Of a stretch of DNA of 64,000 nucleotides, positions 12,367-24,841 are shown in pieces. A program made the position numbers and the translations under genes. The DNA is from Theobroma cacao (taxonomy: Eukaryota > Streptophyta > Magnoliopsida > Malvales > Malvaceae), in the NCBI RefSeq assembly GCF_000208745.1, contig NC_030854.1, forward strand, positions 19,591,210-19,655,209, written 5' to 3'. The notes under the pieces are model-generated. The model was not told where the DNA came from. It was given only the letters and a program-made list of their open reading frames with translations, and made no database searches. Every line of letters starts with the position of its first letter. Position 1 is the first letter of the stretch.

Positions 12367-13543
12367 CACATTACATATATAAACACCAATACCACCACTG
12401 TCTCACCCAGCTCATGTGCAACCCCCACATCGTGCACATAGCTAGAGTCATCATGTGCATCCCTCACATTGTGCACAGCTAATACTGTCGAGTGCATCCC
12501 CCACATCACGCACAGCCAATATCATCAACCACACTCCTGAACCCATCCTCACCGGCATATGCTCTCCCACATCGTGCAAAAGCTCAGTTATAATTACAAA
12601 TAATATTACTATCAATACATATAATATATATTTAGATATACATATATATCAACATAACACAGGGCACATGACTTCATCACAATTGCATTCCACAAGCAAA
12701 ATGTTTCATTAAAAGCTTGTTCCCATGCATATTTTAGAGAAAAACAATTAAAATATTTCAATGGATTTAATCAAACACATATGCCCAAAACCCAAAACAT
12801 TTTAATGCAAGTTCACTCACCTTGGTGGGTTGTAATTGAATTTCTTTTCAAAATTCTTCCAAGTTATTATAGAAGCTCCCTCTTTCTCTCTCTAAACACC
12901 TAGTTAGTTAGAGGAAGTATGGAAGTAAAAATTTTTTTCATGGGTTTCAAAGTGAGAGAGTGAAAGAGCACAAAGGTTTTATGCAAAAGTGCGTAAGAGC
13001 ATGAAAATTAGAGTTAACTTGAGAGAAGTTATGGAGGTTTCATAACAAGCTTCCATGGAGGGTGAAACAAACGTGAGATGGGAGAAAGAAGAAGAATAAG
13101 CTGCTGGAGAAATGAAGAAGCTGCTGGAAAGAATGATATTTATAGCTCAAGCTTATCCAACTCCACTTAAATTACGAAAATGCCTTTAACAAGTTGGCTT
13201 TGTCTTCCTCCAATCCTTTGTGCAATCTTTTTACTCTTTTGACACTAAGACAAAATCCATGATAGTCTAGAAATACTCGAGTTCACTAAAACTTAAAAAT
13301 TTTGACGTGAGATGAAAAATGACCATTTTGCCCCTACCTTGAAAATCATCATTATTTTTATTTCCTTCATCATTTTACCCTTATTTTCATCATTCATTTA
13401 TGCCTTAGGCCTACTTAGGCCTTAATATTTTTTGAAAGCATACTTCTAGGGGCTCACTAAAGAAATGATGAAATTACCCCTAATCCGTGATATCACGTCT
13501 ATTTCTAGCTACGAGTCTATAAAGATCAAGGTCTCACAATCAT

Positions 13544-14618
13544 ACTTTGGACCAAGGCCAAAGTGCCATGGCGCCACCAATGATAGCCACAGCGTCGCGG
13601 TGCTAAGGAGTTATGGCTGTGGCACCACATCGGTTTCTAAAAATAAAATGTTTGACGGTAATTTGGAAATTAAGGCACCTTGCACGTATTTAAAGAACTT
13701 TTTCAAAGGAGAGAACAGAGCAACAACTATTCTAAAGATTTGGAGCCAAGAATAAAGTAAGAAACCAAAAAAATTTGAGAAAGATTCAAGATCAAAAGCT
13801 TCAATTATTAGTTTTTATCTTTACTTTTGAGTTTCTCTTATTTTCTTTAGCTTGGATTCATAGCTAAATTTCTTTTGATGATGTTTTATTTGAATATTAT
13901 GAGGTAAATTATTTTTCAAGGATTGTGGTGGATTTCAACATGGAGTTTGAATATTTGTTTCTCTTTTATTTATCATGAATGGGTATAGTTTTGCTTATTC
14001 AAATATGTTCTTAATGCCTTTAATTGCCTGATCAATAATTAATTGATTTGTGAATCTAATTGAAACTTGACAGAGATATTTTAGGTTAGACTAAGATTTG
14101 AATTGTGCATGTTCACATCACATAGGTGATCTAATTTGCGATTTGGGTAGACATACACCAATTGCCATACATAGCCAAATTAGGACACTAGCTTAATGAA
14201 CTTAATTTACTTGATTCCTATAGACATATAGTGAACTAATTAAGTTAGGTATTTGTGCGAGTATCTCGACGGAGACTTGTACATAGTCTTGGATCTTAAG
14301 TTAATAAAACCACTTGAGAAGATAAATAATAAAAGAAGCTAATATCAAATAAAGTGTTGAGTGAACCCATAAACATAGGTCTTTAGTTTCTTGTCTTTCT
14401 TGATTATATTTAATAGCTGTTAGTTATTTTAGTATTTATTTGAATTTTGTTATTAATTAGCTTTTTCTTCATTTTTTGATTACTTAAATAAGATTAATTT
14501 GTTATAAAATTTTAGTACTTAGTGAAACTTTAGAAACAAATCCTTGTAGGAACGATACTCTACTTCTACTATATTACTTGTTTGCGACAATGTGCACTTG
14601 CATGAAAATTCAACAACA
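13544..14618 (+). mobile_element. Element C 5' LTR, second segment
   Basis: It continues the C LTR after H1 and ends AACA at 14618, just before the primer-binding site. It includes a GC-richer patch with palindromic words (GTGCCATGGCGCCAC at 13563-13577, and 13612-13627). Positions 13885-14200 match, inverted, the G LTR at 34218-34540. Confidence 0.8.
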
Positions 14619-14624
14619 AGTTTT

Positions 14625-14642
14625 TGGCATCGTTGCCAGAGA
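14625..14642 (+). other. Element C primer-binding site
   Basis: TGGCATCGTTGCCAGAGA follows the LTR end by six bases. From memory it resembles the tRNA-Asp-complementary site used by Athila-like elements, with a few mismatches. Confidence 0.6.
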
Positions 14643-14738
14643 TTTTATTGTCTTTATTATTTGCTAGTGTTAAATTTCCATAGATTAGTCTTGATTTAAT
14701 TTTTGTTTTTTTGTTTTGCAAGTGTGTTCAGTCATTGT

Positions 14739-16100
14739 ATGAGAAGAGTAAAAAGCTTGAAGATTATACCTTGTGATCCAGAGATTGAGAGAACATTTCG
14801 AAGACTTCGAATAGAGAATCAACTAGGTTTTGCTTCAGTAAATACAATAGCTGATCAATAGGGTGAATAGCAAATCCAAGAGCATGTAATAGCTGAAAAT
14901 CATTGCTTAAGGGATTATGTTGTCCCATTAGTGCAAGGGATTCCATTAAGCATTCGAAGGCTGACTATTCAAGCAAATAATTTAGAGATCAAGCTAGCCA
15001 TCATCACCATAATTCAAACTTCAGTCCAGTTTGGGTGTCTACCAAATAATGATCCAAATGGGCATATATCAAACTTCTTGGAGATTTGTGATACATTCAA
15101 ATACGATGATTTCATAAATGATGCAATTTGTTTGAGGCTTTTTCCTTTCTCATTGAGGGATAAAGCTAAAGCATGGCTGAATGTGCCCCCCACTAGCTTA
15201 ATATCAACATGGGATAATCTTGCTCAAAAGTTCCTTACTAAGTTCTTTCCTCCTGCTAAGATAACGAAAATGAGGAATGATATTACATCATTCATGCAGC
15301 AAGATTCTGAATCACTGTTTAAGGCTTGGGAAATAAACAAAGAATTACTTTGGTGTTGTCCTCATCATGGTCTTCCAAAGTGGCTTCAGGTGCAGACTTT
15401 CTAGAATGGCTTGAGTGGGCATGTTCAGACTACCTTTGATGCTATTGCAGGAAGAGCTTTAATGGCTAAATCAATTGATGAGGCATACAATTTGTTGGAA
15501 GAAACACTACAAATAACTATTAGTGGCTAGGAGAGTGATCAATGCATAAGAGAGTAAGACAGTTGAATCTTTTGGTACTAACTTCATTCAAAGTCCTTTT
15601 GTAGCTTGTGAATATTGTGGAGATAATCAAGCAAGCCATCAGTGTCAATGTTTGATAGAAATAGTGCAATTTGTGGGGAATAGATAGCAAAATGACCCTT
15701 ACTCTAACAAGTACAACCCAAGGTGAAGGAACCATCAAAATTTCTCTTGGGCTAATAATCAAGGGTGTTCCTCAACTTCAAGGCCAAATGCACCTCTGGG
15801 ATTCCAATAGCAAGGCAAAATGCCTATTTCAAAAAAGAAGCTAGGTGTGGAAGATTTGCTAAGGCAGTACATGACACAGAATGAAAACATTATACAAAGT
15901 CAAACAACTCTCATTTAAAGTCAAGCAGCATCATTTTGAAACCTTGAGACTCAGGTTGGTCAACTTGCCAATTTAATAAACAATTGACCTTAAGGAATAC
16001 TACCTAGTGATACCGAAGCAAATCCAAGGAGAGAAGGCAAATAACATATCAAGGCCATCAGTTTGAGAAATGGAAAGGAGGTTGGAAACGAACCATAAAA
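14739..16100 (+). pseudogene. gag: Element C gag
   Basis: A likely start is the ATG at 14739: 41 codons of basic N-terminus, then a TAG. The open stretch 14931-15404 is the retrotransposon gag core (FLEICDTFK, LRLFPFSLRDKAKAWL, TKFFPPAK, MRNDITSFMQ, CPHHGLP). A zinc-knuckle-like CEYCGDNQASHQC follows at about 15608-15646. A poorly kept tail (LETQVGQLAN, then PSDTEANPRREGK) reaches about 16085. It formed the virus-like particle. Stops at 14859, 15402 and others make it a pseudogene. Confidence 0.8.
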
Positions 16101-16369
16101 AATTTCACAGAAAGACAATAACGTGGAGAGTGGGAATTAGATTTCAAATTCTAAAGAACAGTGTCTAGCAAAAGTGACTAAGTTAACTATACCACCACAA
16201 CATTTTCCTTAACGTTTCAAAAAGCAATAAAAGGAGAGTTAGTTTCAAAAATTTATAAAGGTGTTTAAAAAATTTCACATCAACATTCCATTTGCAAAGG
16301 CACTACAGTAAATGACTTCGTATGTTAAATTTCTAAAGAAAATTTTATCCAAGAAGAGAAAATTGGGTG

Positions 16370-17022
16370 AGTTTGAGATAGTAGTACTCACTGACCAGTG
16401 CAGTGCAATCATTTAGAATAAGCTACCTCAAAAACTTAAGGACCCATACAGCTTTACTATTCCATGCACAATTGGTGCTTTATTCTTTGCGAAAGCTTTA
16501 AGTGATTTAGGGGTGAATATTAATTTGATGTCGTTGTTCATCTACAACAAGTTGGGTTTGAGGGAGATTAAGCCTACCACTATGACTCTTTAATTAGCAG
16601 ATACAACTCTCATATATCAAAGAGGCATAATGGAATATGTGCTTGTAAAGGTGGATAAATTCATATTTCCAGCAAATTTTGTAGTTCTTGACATGGAGGA
16701 AGATAGAGAGCTTCCTATTATCCTTGGGAGACCTTTCTTACGCACGACCAAAGCACTTATTGATGTTAAAAAAAGGGAACTTACCTTGCGAGTACAAGAT
16801 CAAGAGGTAACATTCAATTTTTTTAAAGCTTTAAAGTTTACTAATGATCATGATGAGTGTTTTGCAGTTAGTGATAGTAGGGCCACACGTGAAGTCTTCA
16901 TGGAAAGTCAACCTGTTGACCCACTTAAAGTATCATTGATTTCTGAATCTGAACCTAATAATGAAAAGGTCATAGAGTGTGTCAATGCATTGAATTTCCC
17001 ATCTCGAGTGTTGGGAACTTAG
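16370..17022 (+). pseudogene. pol: Element C aspartic protease
   Basis: The conserved order is seen: KLPQKLKDPYSFTIPC, the active-site loop as DLGVN (about 16508-16522; DLGAS or DSGAS is usual), KPTTMTL, then the clean open frame 16630-17022 with VLVKVDKFIFPANFVVLDM, IILGRPFLRT and LTLRVQDQEVTF. Stops occur before the open frame (near 16415 and 16592). The catalytic Asp is kept, but the Ala-Ser after Gly is changed to Val-Asn, which should reduce or abolish activity. Confidence 0.8.
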
Positions 17023-17097
17023 TTTGAGTTGTTAGATTTGTCTTCCTCTTCATCCTCAGCAATGAAACCTTCAATTGAGGATCTTCCTAAGTCAAAA

Positions 17098-17953
17098 CTC
17101 AAACAATTACTGAATCATTTGTGGTATGCATATCTTGGAAACTCATCTACTCTTTTGGTTATTGTTGTATCCAATCTTACTAACAAGTAGAAAGAAAAGT
17201 TGCTTAAGGTTTTGAGAGAGCACGAAAAAACACTTGGGTGGTCAATTGTTGATATAAAGGGGATAAAACCTTCAATATGCATGCACAAAATTTTATTAGA
17301 GGATAATCATAAAGTCACTATCAAGCATCAGAGGAGATTGAATCCAATCATGAAAGAGGTGGTCAAGAAAGAAATAATCAAGTGGCTAGGCGCTGGCATC
17401 ATTAATCCTATTTCGGATAGTGACTAGGTAAGTCTAATGCGATGTATACCAACGAAAAATGGGATAATAATGGTGGCAAATGAAAGCAATGAGCTCATTC
17501 CCACAAGAACAATCACTGGATGGAGAGTATGCATGGATTACAAAAAACTGAACGATGACACAAGGAACAATCATTTTCCTTTACCTTTCATTGACTAGAT
17601 GTTAGATAGGTTAATTGAAAGAGACTATTACTATTTCTTGGATGGATACTCAAGCTGCAATTAGATGGCCATATCACCAAAAGATCAAAAGAAAACAATC
17701 TTCACATGTCCCTATGGTACTTTCGCCTTTAGAAGGATGCCTTTGGGCTATGCAATGCTCCAACCACATTTTAACAATGCATGATGTCTATCTTCTTAAA
17801 TATGGTGGAGAAAACTATAGAGGTATTTATGGATGATTTCTCCAGTTTTTGACAATAAGTTTGATGAATGTTTGTTCAATATTAACATGGGATTGCAAAG
17901 ATGTGAGGAGTGCCATTTAATGGTACAAAAAGGCATCGTTCTTGGTCACAAGG
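17098..17953 (+). pseudogene. pol: Element C reverse transcriptase, left part
   Basis: The open frame 17200-17427 carries DIKGIKPSICMHKILL and RRLNPIMKEVVKKEIIKWL. Then in broken frames come TGWRVCMDYKKLN, FPLPFID, FLDGYSS, FTCPYGTFAF and EVFMDDFS, with the metal-binding FMDD at 17826-17837, so the catalytic motif lost in element A is kept here. Stops occur at 17425 and 17597, with frameshifts between. Interrupted after about 17953 by solo LTR S1. Confidence 0.85.
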
Positions 17954-19440
17954 TGATGTGTGCATCAAATACATATATTTAATGGGAGATTAAATACCTA
18001 ATTAGTCTAAGTTAGACTAGATTTAAGTTTGGATTTAGGTGTTTTTAGTTATTTTATTAGTTTAGTTTAATTTATGTTTAAATGTTTATTTTAAGTTAAT
18101 AATGTTATTTTTATGTTATTTATATTTATTTTTATGCTTTTGTAAGAGTAGGATTAAAAACAATTTCAATTGGTGAAGAAAGGTGCATAATGGACTGGTA
18201 CTTTATTTGCATATATTTTTGTTTTTCAAGCATATCTCCTACTACAGATGTTCCAATTACATGATTTTTAGACCATTAGAAAGTTAAGAGGCAGGGCTAC
18301 AACTTTGATGTTTACCACATTTCCTAGTTTTGATGGGAAGATGGTCAAAATCTTTATTGAACTGAAAGTACTGCACCAAAAAAATAAAACTAAGACAGAA
18401 CCTTAAAGAGCTGTGGCTCTGGGAAATGAGAGCCGCAACACTTAACATATTTTCCAAAAAAAAAACAAGCTTACGAGATTTTGGAAGCTAAGGCTTTTAG
18501 AGGCTATTTAAAGGGCCTTTTTTATATGTTTCTAGGAGAAGGCAGCAAGCAATTTCTCTGAAGAAAAAGAGCCAAAAACAAAGCAAGAAAGCAAGAGAAT
18601 TAGAGGGAGAATCAAGATCATAAAGCTTCAACTATTAGTTTTCTCTTTCTACTTTTGTGTTTTTCTTATTTTTTTGACTTGGATTAATGGCTAATTTTCT
18701 TTGGATGAAGTTTTTATTAGATATTATGAACTAAACTATTTTTCTATTCTTGCAATTGAACTCACATGTAATCTGAATTTTTAATCTCTTTCCTGCTTAT
18801 TTTCAATGGAATTGAATTGTTTATTCCAATTTATTCTTAATGCTTTTAATTCGTTGGTCACCAGTTAAATTGATTTAGGAACCTAGACAAACTTGGGAAA
18901 GGGTGTTTAATGTAGACTAAAATTGGAATAGCATATGATCATATTAATTGATTTGCGTATAGAATAGGGATATACCTATAAGTCATATGTAGCTAGATTA
19001 AAGCCTGAGCTTAATGAATCTGTTTTAATTTCAATTCACATAGGGATATAGTGTTTTGGTTAAAATAGATATTTTTATAAGACGAGTCGGGAGACCTTTA
19101 TAAATAATTGAGGACTCTAGGTTAGCAATTCAACTCATTGAAATAAGTTAAGGAAGAGAGGTAAGATTTAGATGAAGTGTGAGGGATATTGTACTTATAG
19201 GCTTATTTGATTTGCTTTTTACCTAATTATGTCGTTGCTTTAATTTTTAATTAAATTAGTTTTAGTTGAGTAGTTTTTAGTTTAATTAGAATTTAGATTT
19301 TAATTATTTGAATAAAACTAAATTGTTCTAATTTTAGTACTTAGTAAAATTTTAGATCAATTCTATGTGGGATTGATACTCTGCTTACGTATAAATTATC
19401 TATTCGATACGTATATTTGTGTAGTAGAATTTAACTGATA
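17954..19440 (+). mobile_element. S1: solo LTR inside RT of element C
   Basis: RT homology stops after 'ggtcacaag' (17944-17952) and resumes at 19447 with GKGLEVDKAK. The 1.49-kb insert starts TGATGTG and ends CTGATA where the related S2 ends CTGACA. Its right two-thirds match S2 (40399-41848) in reverse complement: 'gacgagtcgggagacc' (19081-19096) is a good anchor. The target duplication is unclear (AAGGT left, AAGTT right). It contains the shared module at 18220-18375. Confidence 0.8.
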
Positions 19441-19446
19441 AGTTTT

Positions 19447-20268
19447 TGGCAAAGGATTAGAGGTGGACAAAGCCAAGATTGAGACCATTGAAAAGCTTCC
19501 ATTGCCAACCTAAGTAAAAGGTATTCGAAGTTTCCTTGGACATGTCGACTTTTATCAATGATTCATTAAGGATTTTTCTAAAATTGCTAAACCTAAGTGC
19601 AATCTTTTAGAAAAGGATATCCCATTTAAATTTGATGATGCATGTCAAGCTGCATTTATAGAATTGACAAAAAAGTTGACAACTACACCCATTATTGTAG
19701 TTCCTGATTGGTCATGCCCATTTGAGCTTATGTGTAATGCTAGTGATCATGCTGTAGGTGCAGTTAGTACAGAGAAAAGAATAAAATTTTTCATTCTATA
19801 TATTATGTAAGTAAAACCTTGACTCAAACCTAGGTGCACTACACCACCATTAAGAAAGAATTATTAGTTGTTGTGTATGCATTTGACAAATTTCGTTCAT
19901 ACTTGATTGGCACTAAAGTTATTCTTTATACTGACCACTCTACAATTAAGTATTTGATTACTAAAAAAGATGCCAAGCCAAGGTTGATAAGATGGATTTT
20001 GTTGCTACAAAAATTTGATTTGGAAATTAGGGACAGAAAAGGTTCAAAAAATCAAGTAGCAGACCATTTGTCAAGGTTAAAGCATGACAGCCAGGGTAAG
20101 AACATTACTTTGATCAACGAAAGTTTCCCTAATGAACAATTTTTATATGTTGGTCAAAAGAAATTACCATGGTACGCTAATTATGTCAACTTCATTGTAA
20201 GTAAGCTTCTATCTCTAAATTTAACTTCTCAACAAAGACATAAATTTTTGCATGATGATAAATTTTAA
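19447..20268 (+). pseudogene. pol: Element C RT end and RNase H
   Basis: RT thumb residues follow S1 (GLEVDKAKIETIEKLP, SFLGH), then FKFDDAC and an RNase H beginning with FELMCNASDHAVGAV (Asp replaced by Asn in the usual CDAS). The open frame 19834-20268 continues with [28 protein letters not shown], the second Asp (YTDH), [11 protein letters not shown] and [10 protein letters not shown]. Stops near 19512, 19557 and 19807 show decay. RNase H would have removed the RNA template. Confidence 0.85.
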
Positions 20269-20652
20269 GTGGGATGAACCATTTTTGTTTAAGCAATGTG
20301 CTGATAGAATTATAAGAAGGTGCATTCTAGAGGAAGAAGTTGAAAACGTGTTTAGACATTGCCACTCATTCGAGTATAGTGGCCATTTTGGAGGAGATAG
20401 AACGACAGCCAAAGTTATTCAATCAGGTTTGTATTGGCCAACATTGTTCGAGGATGCTCATAACTTTGTTTTGCATTGTAGCAGATGTCAAAGAGTGGGG
20501 AACATTTCCAAAAGACATGAGATGTCGCTTAACAACATTTTGGAAGTGGAGATTTTTTATGTCTGGGGAATAGATTTCATGGGACCATTCATATCCTCAT
20601 TCAGCAATTGGTACATTTTGGTGGTTGCTGACTATGTGTCAAAGTGGGTAGA
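20252..20652 (+). pseudogene. pol: Element C integrase, left part
   Basis: The open frame from 20252 shows the zinc domain (RHCHS, SGHFGG, then CSRC), GLYWPTLF, and GIDFMGPF with the first catalytic Asp, then VADYVSKWV. It is cut at 20652 by E1 and resumes at 23411. Joining the flanks without E1 restores the conserved V-E-A after SKW. Confidence 0.85.
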
Positions 20653-23405
20653 TGTAAAACCCGACCCTATAAATACATGCCATGACATACATGCACTAAG
20701 TAGCATGTTATTATGCTAGGAAAGTCCTAAAAAGAGACGAAACCCGGTATTATACCTAACGGTACACTTGAGTTGATTTAACCTCGAACTAGTTCAAACA
20801 GGAATTGTAGGATGAAATTTAATATTTTACAATCCAGAAATGACTAAAAATGATTGTTCGAAGTTCGAGGGTTCATTTGGGGAAAACTTTAAAATTTTGA
20901 TGTTCAGGGGCAAAATCGTCATTTTGCCACCTAAGGTAATAATTTGATCATGGAGTGAAATTTTTGACCAAGATTAACTATTTGGAGTATAATTTAATGA
21001 TAGGAAGTGACAAATTTCAATTTCGGCAATTTTCGAAACATAAGGGTAAAACGATAATTTTGTCACCTCGGGGTAAAAACCGTAATTTTCACCACCCAAA
21101 ACTTGTCAAAATCATAGGATTTACTTATTTTTGGTATGAATAACTATGGTATGTTAAGTGGTGAAAAATTTAAGTTTAAAGGATAAAATTTTAAAAACGG
21201 GCCAAAGGAAAAGTGACACATGGCACTTTTAATGATTTAATATTATTTTAATGGAAAATCAGCCCATTTAAACCCCACATCAGGTGATGGCCGACCATAA
21301 GGAGAGAACAAGAGAGAAAATAGAGAGGAAAGGAAGAAAAGAGAAAAACCAAAGGAAAACTAGAAAATTCAAAGCGGAAATCGCGTTTTTCGACCTTTTA
21401 CGGGTCTAATGGTAAAATTTTTTGACTTTAGCTTGATTTCTACCTTTCTTATGCCTTTGTTTTCATTTAGCATGCTTGAGGAGAGAGATCAAAAAGTGAT
21501 ATCAAGGGCTGGATGAAATTCAAGGGGGAGGAATTTGAAATTTTTATGTTTTGATTTTTAGTTAAATTGATAGTCTTAGTTAGTTAAATGTGTATAGAAA
21601 TCAAATTGGGCAAGAAAGCATGAAATTTTCACAATACCCACCCTTGGCTGAATGTTCAATGATGTACAATGATGATGAACTGATTTTTATTCTAAGAGAA
21701 ATGAAGAAAAAATGATGAAAAATGGTTAAATGTGATAGAAAAACAAAGTGGAAGATTTACCAAATTAATGTCCCATTTTTGACCGAATTTTCCAAGGAGG
21801 AAAGTGAGCTGATTTTGGTGATTTTAGTGAGTTATTAGCTGATATTTAATGGTTAGAAATGTTGGAGAGAAAATGGGACAATTTAGAGCTAAAATGGAGC
21901 GTGTTAGCAATTTATCGGGTCAAGTGCCAAAAATAGGTTAATATCGCGTTTAAGCCGTTTCAGGCTATTGCATTTCATACCATGCATTAGTATAGGATTT
22001 AAGTCAATTATATAGTGATTTAGCATCAATGTGGTGAATTGTGTAATTTTTGCAATGTGTCTAGGAGGAGAGCCTTCCGGTAAATGCAAGAAAGTCGTAC
22101 TCGACGAACAGTGATCGGGGCATCTAGGAAGCATTTAGTTTGTACAAACGGTGAGTAAACCTATTATTATTGTAAATTATCTAAAGTTTATTTTTAAATG
22201 CTCTTCATGGATTTTATGAAATGAAAATGAGATTAAAATTAGATTTTTGATGCTTTAGAAATAAATGTGACAAAGAAAAATATATTGTGTTGATTATGAA
22301 ATTGAGTAATTGGAGGCTGCCAATTATTTTGAAATATATATTTTCCTATGAATGGCTTATAATATATGAGTATATGTGGCTATATGTTATAATTGCCTTG
22401 GGAATTTATGTAAGCTGTCTTTTACTATGTAGGCTGGGTAAATAAATAAAAGCCACGTTATACTGTCGAAATTTTATTAAAATTGGTGGGTTTAGTCACT
22501 GCAGTGACAGGTTTCCATGGATTGCCTATTAGAAGGGTATTGTGAGCCCGGTTATATAGTTACTCCGATAGTAGAGGCAAGGAGGGTAACTCCTTGGGTA
22601 GTGTTAGAGCTCACTTCACGTTGAATCCCCACGTGAATGTGTAACTCGGCCAACGCCAAGGAACGGCTTGTTTTAAAAATAAAAATGTGTTTCACATGTA
22701 AATATCTTAACAACCTTGGCGGACTCGGTTAGAAGCCTCGGTCAAGGTATCCCCGATGATTAGTTTTGGCTTGAGCCTTATTTTTAATAAAATTCAGAAG
22801 CCTTAACAATTGTTTTGATAAATTACAAATATTTTATGGTTTAAGAAATAAATTGAAAACCTTATGAAATGGTTTGTAATTTGTTGTTTAAACTTGCCTC
22901 AATTTTACTCGCCTTTAGATATTTATGATAATGTCTGTTTACTCATTGGGATTGCAAAATCTCACCCACCTCCTTTCCAAATATTTCAGGCTTGTGGTAG
23001 CTTGTAGATACCGATTTTGTCGAGGATTCCAGTTGACCCCTCAATCTCACAGACAGTAGGTTACTATCACCAACACTTGGTGTATTTAAGGGCCACTTGT
23101 CATTGGAATTATTATTGTACATTATAACTTTGTAAATTATTGTATTTATGAATTTATTTTACTTACACGTGTTTCTATAAATATTATTTTATATAAAAAT
23201 GCTATATTTTTATCTTTTGATTTACTTGAGCCGAAAACGACTGGTAATTGTTTAAAACGGAATGTTTAAAAATGATTGCTCACAGAAAAGGCAAGAAACT
23301 GATATGTAAGCCTTGCGGGGTTGCGATTGGCATTCCTGGCAATAAGTGTCAATTGAGACGTCGCGGCGGTTGTCATGGGCCCGAGGGAGGTTCCGGGTCG
23401 TGACA
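20653..23405 (+). mobile_element. E1: E-family solo LTR in integrase of C
   Basis: A 2,753-bp LTR starting TGTAAAACCCGACC and ending GGGTCGTGACA. Flanks are GTAGA (20648-20652) and GTAAA (23406-23410), a 5-bp duplication with one later change. It aligns with the F LTR and both E4 LTRs, in opposite orientation to those, so it belongs to the same subfamily. It has no internal region. The ORFs inside show no homology. Confidence 0.9.
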
Positions 23406-23410
23406 GTAAA

Positions 23411-24210
23411 AGCCTTAGCCTTGCCTACAAATGACGCTAAGTTGGTGATGAAATTTCTAAAGATGAGCATTTTCACTATATTCGATACACTAAGAGCTAT
23501 CGTGAGTGATGAAGGGAGTAACTTTTGCAAAAAAGATTTACAACATTACTCACGAAGTATGGAGTGACACACAAGGTAGCCATAGCTTATCACCCTCAAA
23601 CAAGTGGACAGGTGGAAGTGTCCAACCAGGAAATCAAAAGAAATTCAAAGAAAGTGGTATCACCATCAAAGAAGGACTGGGCCAATAGACTTAAAGATGC
23701 ATTATGGGTGTATAGGACAACATACAAAACTCCATTAGGTATGTCCTCATATCATTTGGTTTTTGGAAAAACATGTCACCTCCTAGTTGAATTGGAGCAT
23801 ACTGCATTTTGGGCCATCAAGAAAGTAAATTTTGATTTGGAAGCAACGGGTAAGAAAAGATTGCTTTAATTAAATGAGATGGATGAAATTCGCTTGGATG
23901 CTCATGGGAATGCCAAATTATATAAGGAAAGGACAAAGAGATGGCATGATCAAAAGATTGTTGAGTGACATTTTGAGCCAGGTTAACAGATATTGTTGTT
24001 CAATTCATGATTAAAGTTATTTCTAGGGAATTTGAAATCAAGATGGTTGGGACCTTTTAATGTATCAAAAATGTTTCCACATGGAACAGTGGAAATAGTT
24101 GATGTGTTCACCAATGAGACATTCAAGGTGAATGGACAACGGTTGAAGCTTTACTATAGAGGACCTATTGATCATCAACGATCATCCATCCATCTCTCTG
24201 ACCTCAAATG
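23411..24210 (+). pseudogene. pol: Element C integrase, right part
   Basis: ALPTNDAKLVMKFL leads to VSDEGSNF with the second catalytic Asp. A frameshift near 23530 moves to the open frame 23525-23869: [25 protein letters not shown] with the catalytic Glu, [32 protein letters not shown]. After a stop at 23867 come [32 protein letters not shown] and KVNGQRLK, then the end near 24210. The three catalytic acids are all present, unlike E4. Confidence 0.85.
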
Positions 24211-24244
24211 AGCTCCATGAAAGTTCAGCTAATGACTATAAACG

Positions 24245-24270
24245 AAGCACTTCTTGGGTGGCAACCCAAG
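24245..24270 (+). other. Conserved post-pol segment
   Basis: The 26 bases, beginning 'aagcacttcttgggtggc', recur in reverse complement in element G near 37078-37106, at the same place just after the integrase. This looks like a structural or regulatory part of the 3' region rather than coding sequence. Confidence 0.5.
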
Positions 24271-24841
24271 TTTCTTAACCTAGTTTATTTTAGGTGTTAT
24301 TTTTAGTTCATGTTATTTATAAATTTTAACTCATCATTTTTATGTTTATTTCCTAGTTTGATTTTTTTCTATTTGATTTTTGCAGGTCTTAGGATTACAT
24401 AAGGTAAATAAGCAAGTAAGCAATTAAAAAAAAAATGAAGCTGCGGCGCTGCGAAGATGCCTCCTCTCATACAAAAACTTGAGAGGAGGCCATCGCATTG
24501 CCAATTACTTTATGCCATGGTGCTACACAAAGACCTAGCCCATACATTAGGCCAAGGCTAAGGCTCTACAGTGCCAGAAAGTAGCGTTGCAATGCCATGT
24601 CAAGGGCTTTCTATTAAAAGCCGTCGATTTGACTCATTTTCTCATATTTTCTCATCTTCTAAGGTTTTTTCTCTTTTTAAATCAAGATTTCTTTCTCTTT
24701 TTTCCACCCACAACACACCCATCACAAACTTTTGCACTAAATCACTATTTTGTGGCAAGTAAAGTTGCACCATCACATCATTCTCCACATTTTGCTCATT
24801 CTCCATTCAAGAAGAATTATTATCTATTTGTGTGGGAAGGA
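24271..24841 (+). other. Element C spacer between pol and third frame
   Basis: No coding homology. It holds GC-rich words (GCTGCGGCGCTGCG at 24440-24453, TGCCATGG near 24513-24520) and a perfect hairpin at 24459-24490, then a pyrimidine-rich stretch at 24640-24780. Confidence 0.6.
24459..24490. repeat. Perfect 11-bp inverted repeat
   Basis: GCCTCCTCTCA (24459-24469) and TGAGAGGAGGC (24480-24490) are exact reverse complements around a 10-base loop. As RNA this gives an 11-bp stem. Confidence 0.85.

Larger units (their letters stand above)
8223..13538 (-). mobile_element. H1: H-family solo LTR (contains E2)
   Basis: Read on the plus strand it starts TGTCACGACCC at 8223 and ends CTCACA at 13538, so its own start (TGTGAG) is at the right. 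Perfect 5-bp duplications ATCAT flank it at 8218-8222 and 13539-13543. Removing E2 leaves about 2.34 kb. Homology to H2 (45674-48220) is collinear, including palindromic words, a minisatellite region at 12400-12530 and a CT-rich segment near 12870-12900. No internal region is present, so it is a solo LTR. Confidence 0.85.

Noticed and set aside
12195..12712. Three overlapping ORFs of 61-104 codons.
   Set aside because: They fall in the minisatellite and palindrome part of H1, are low in complexity, and their frames are not conserved in H2.
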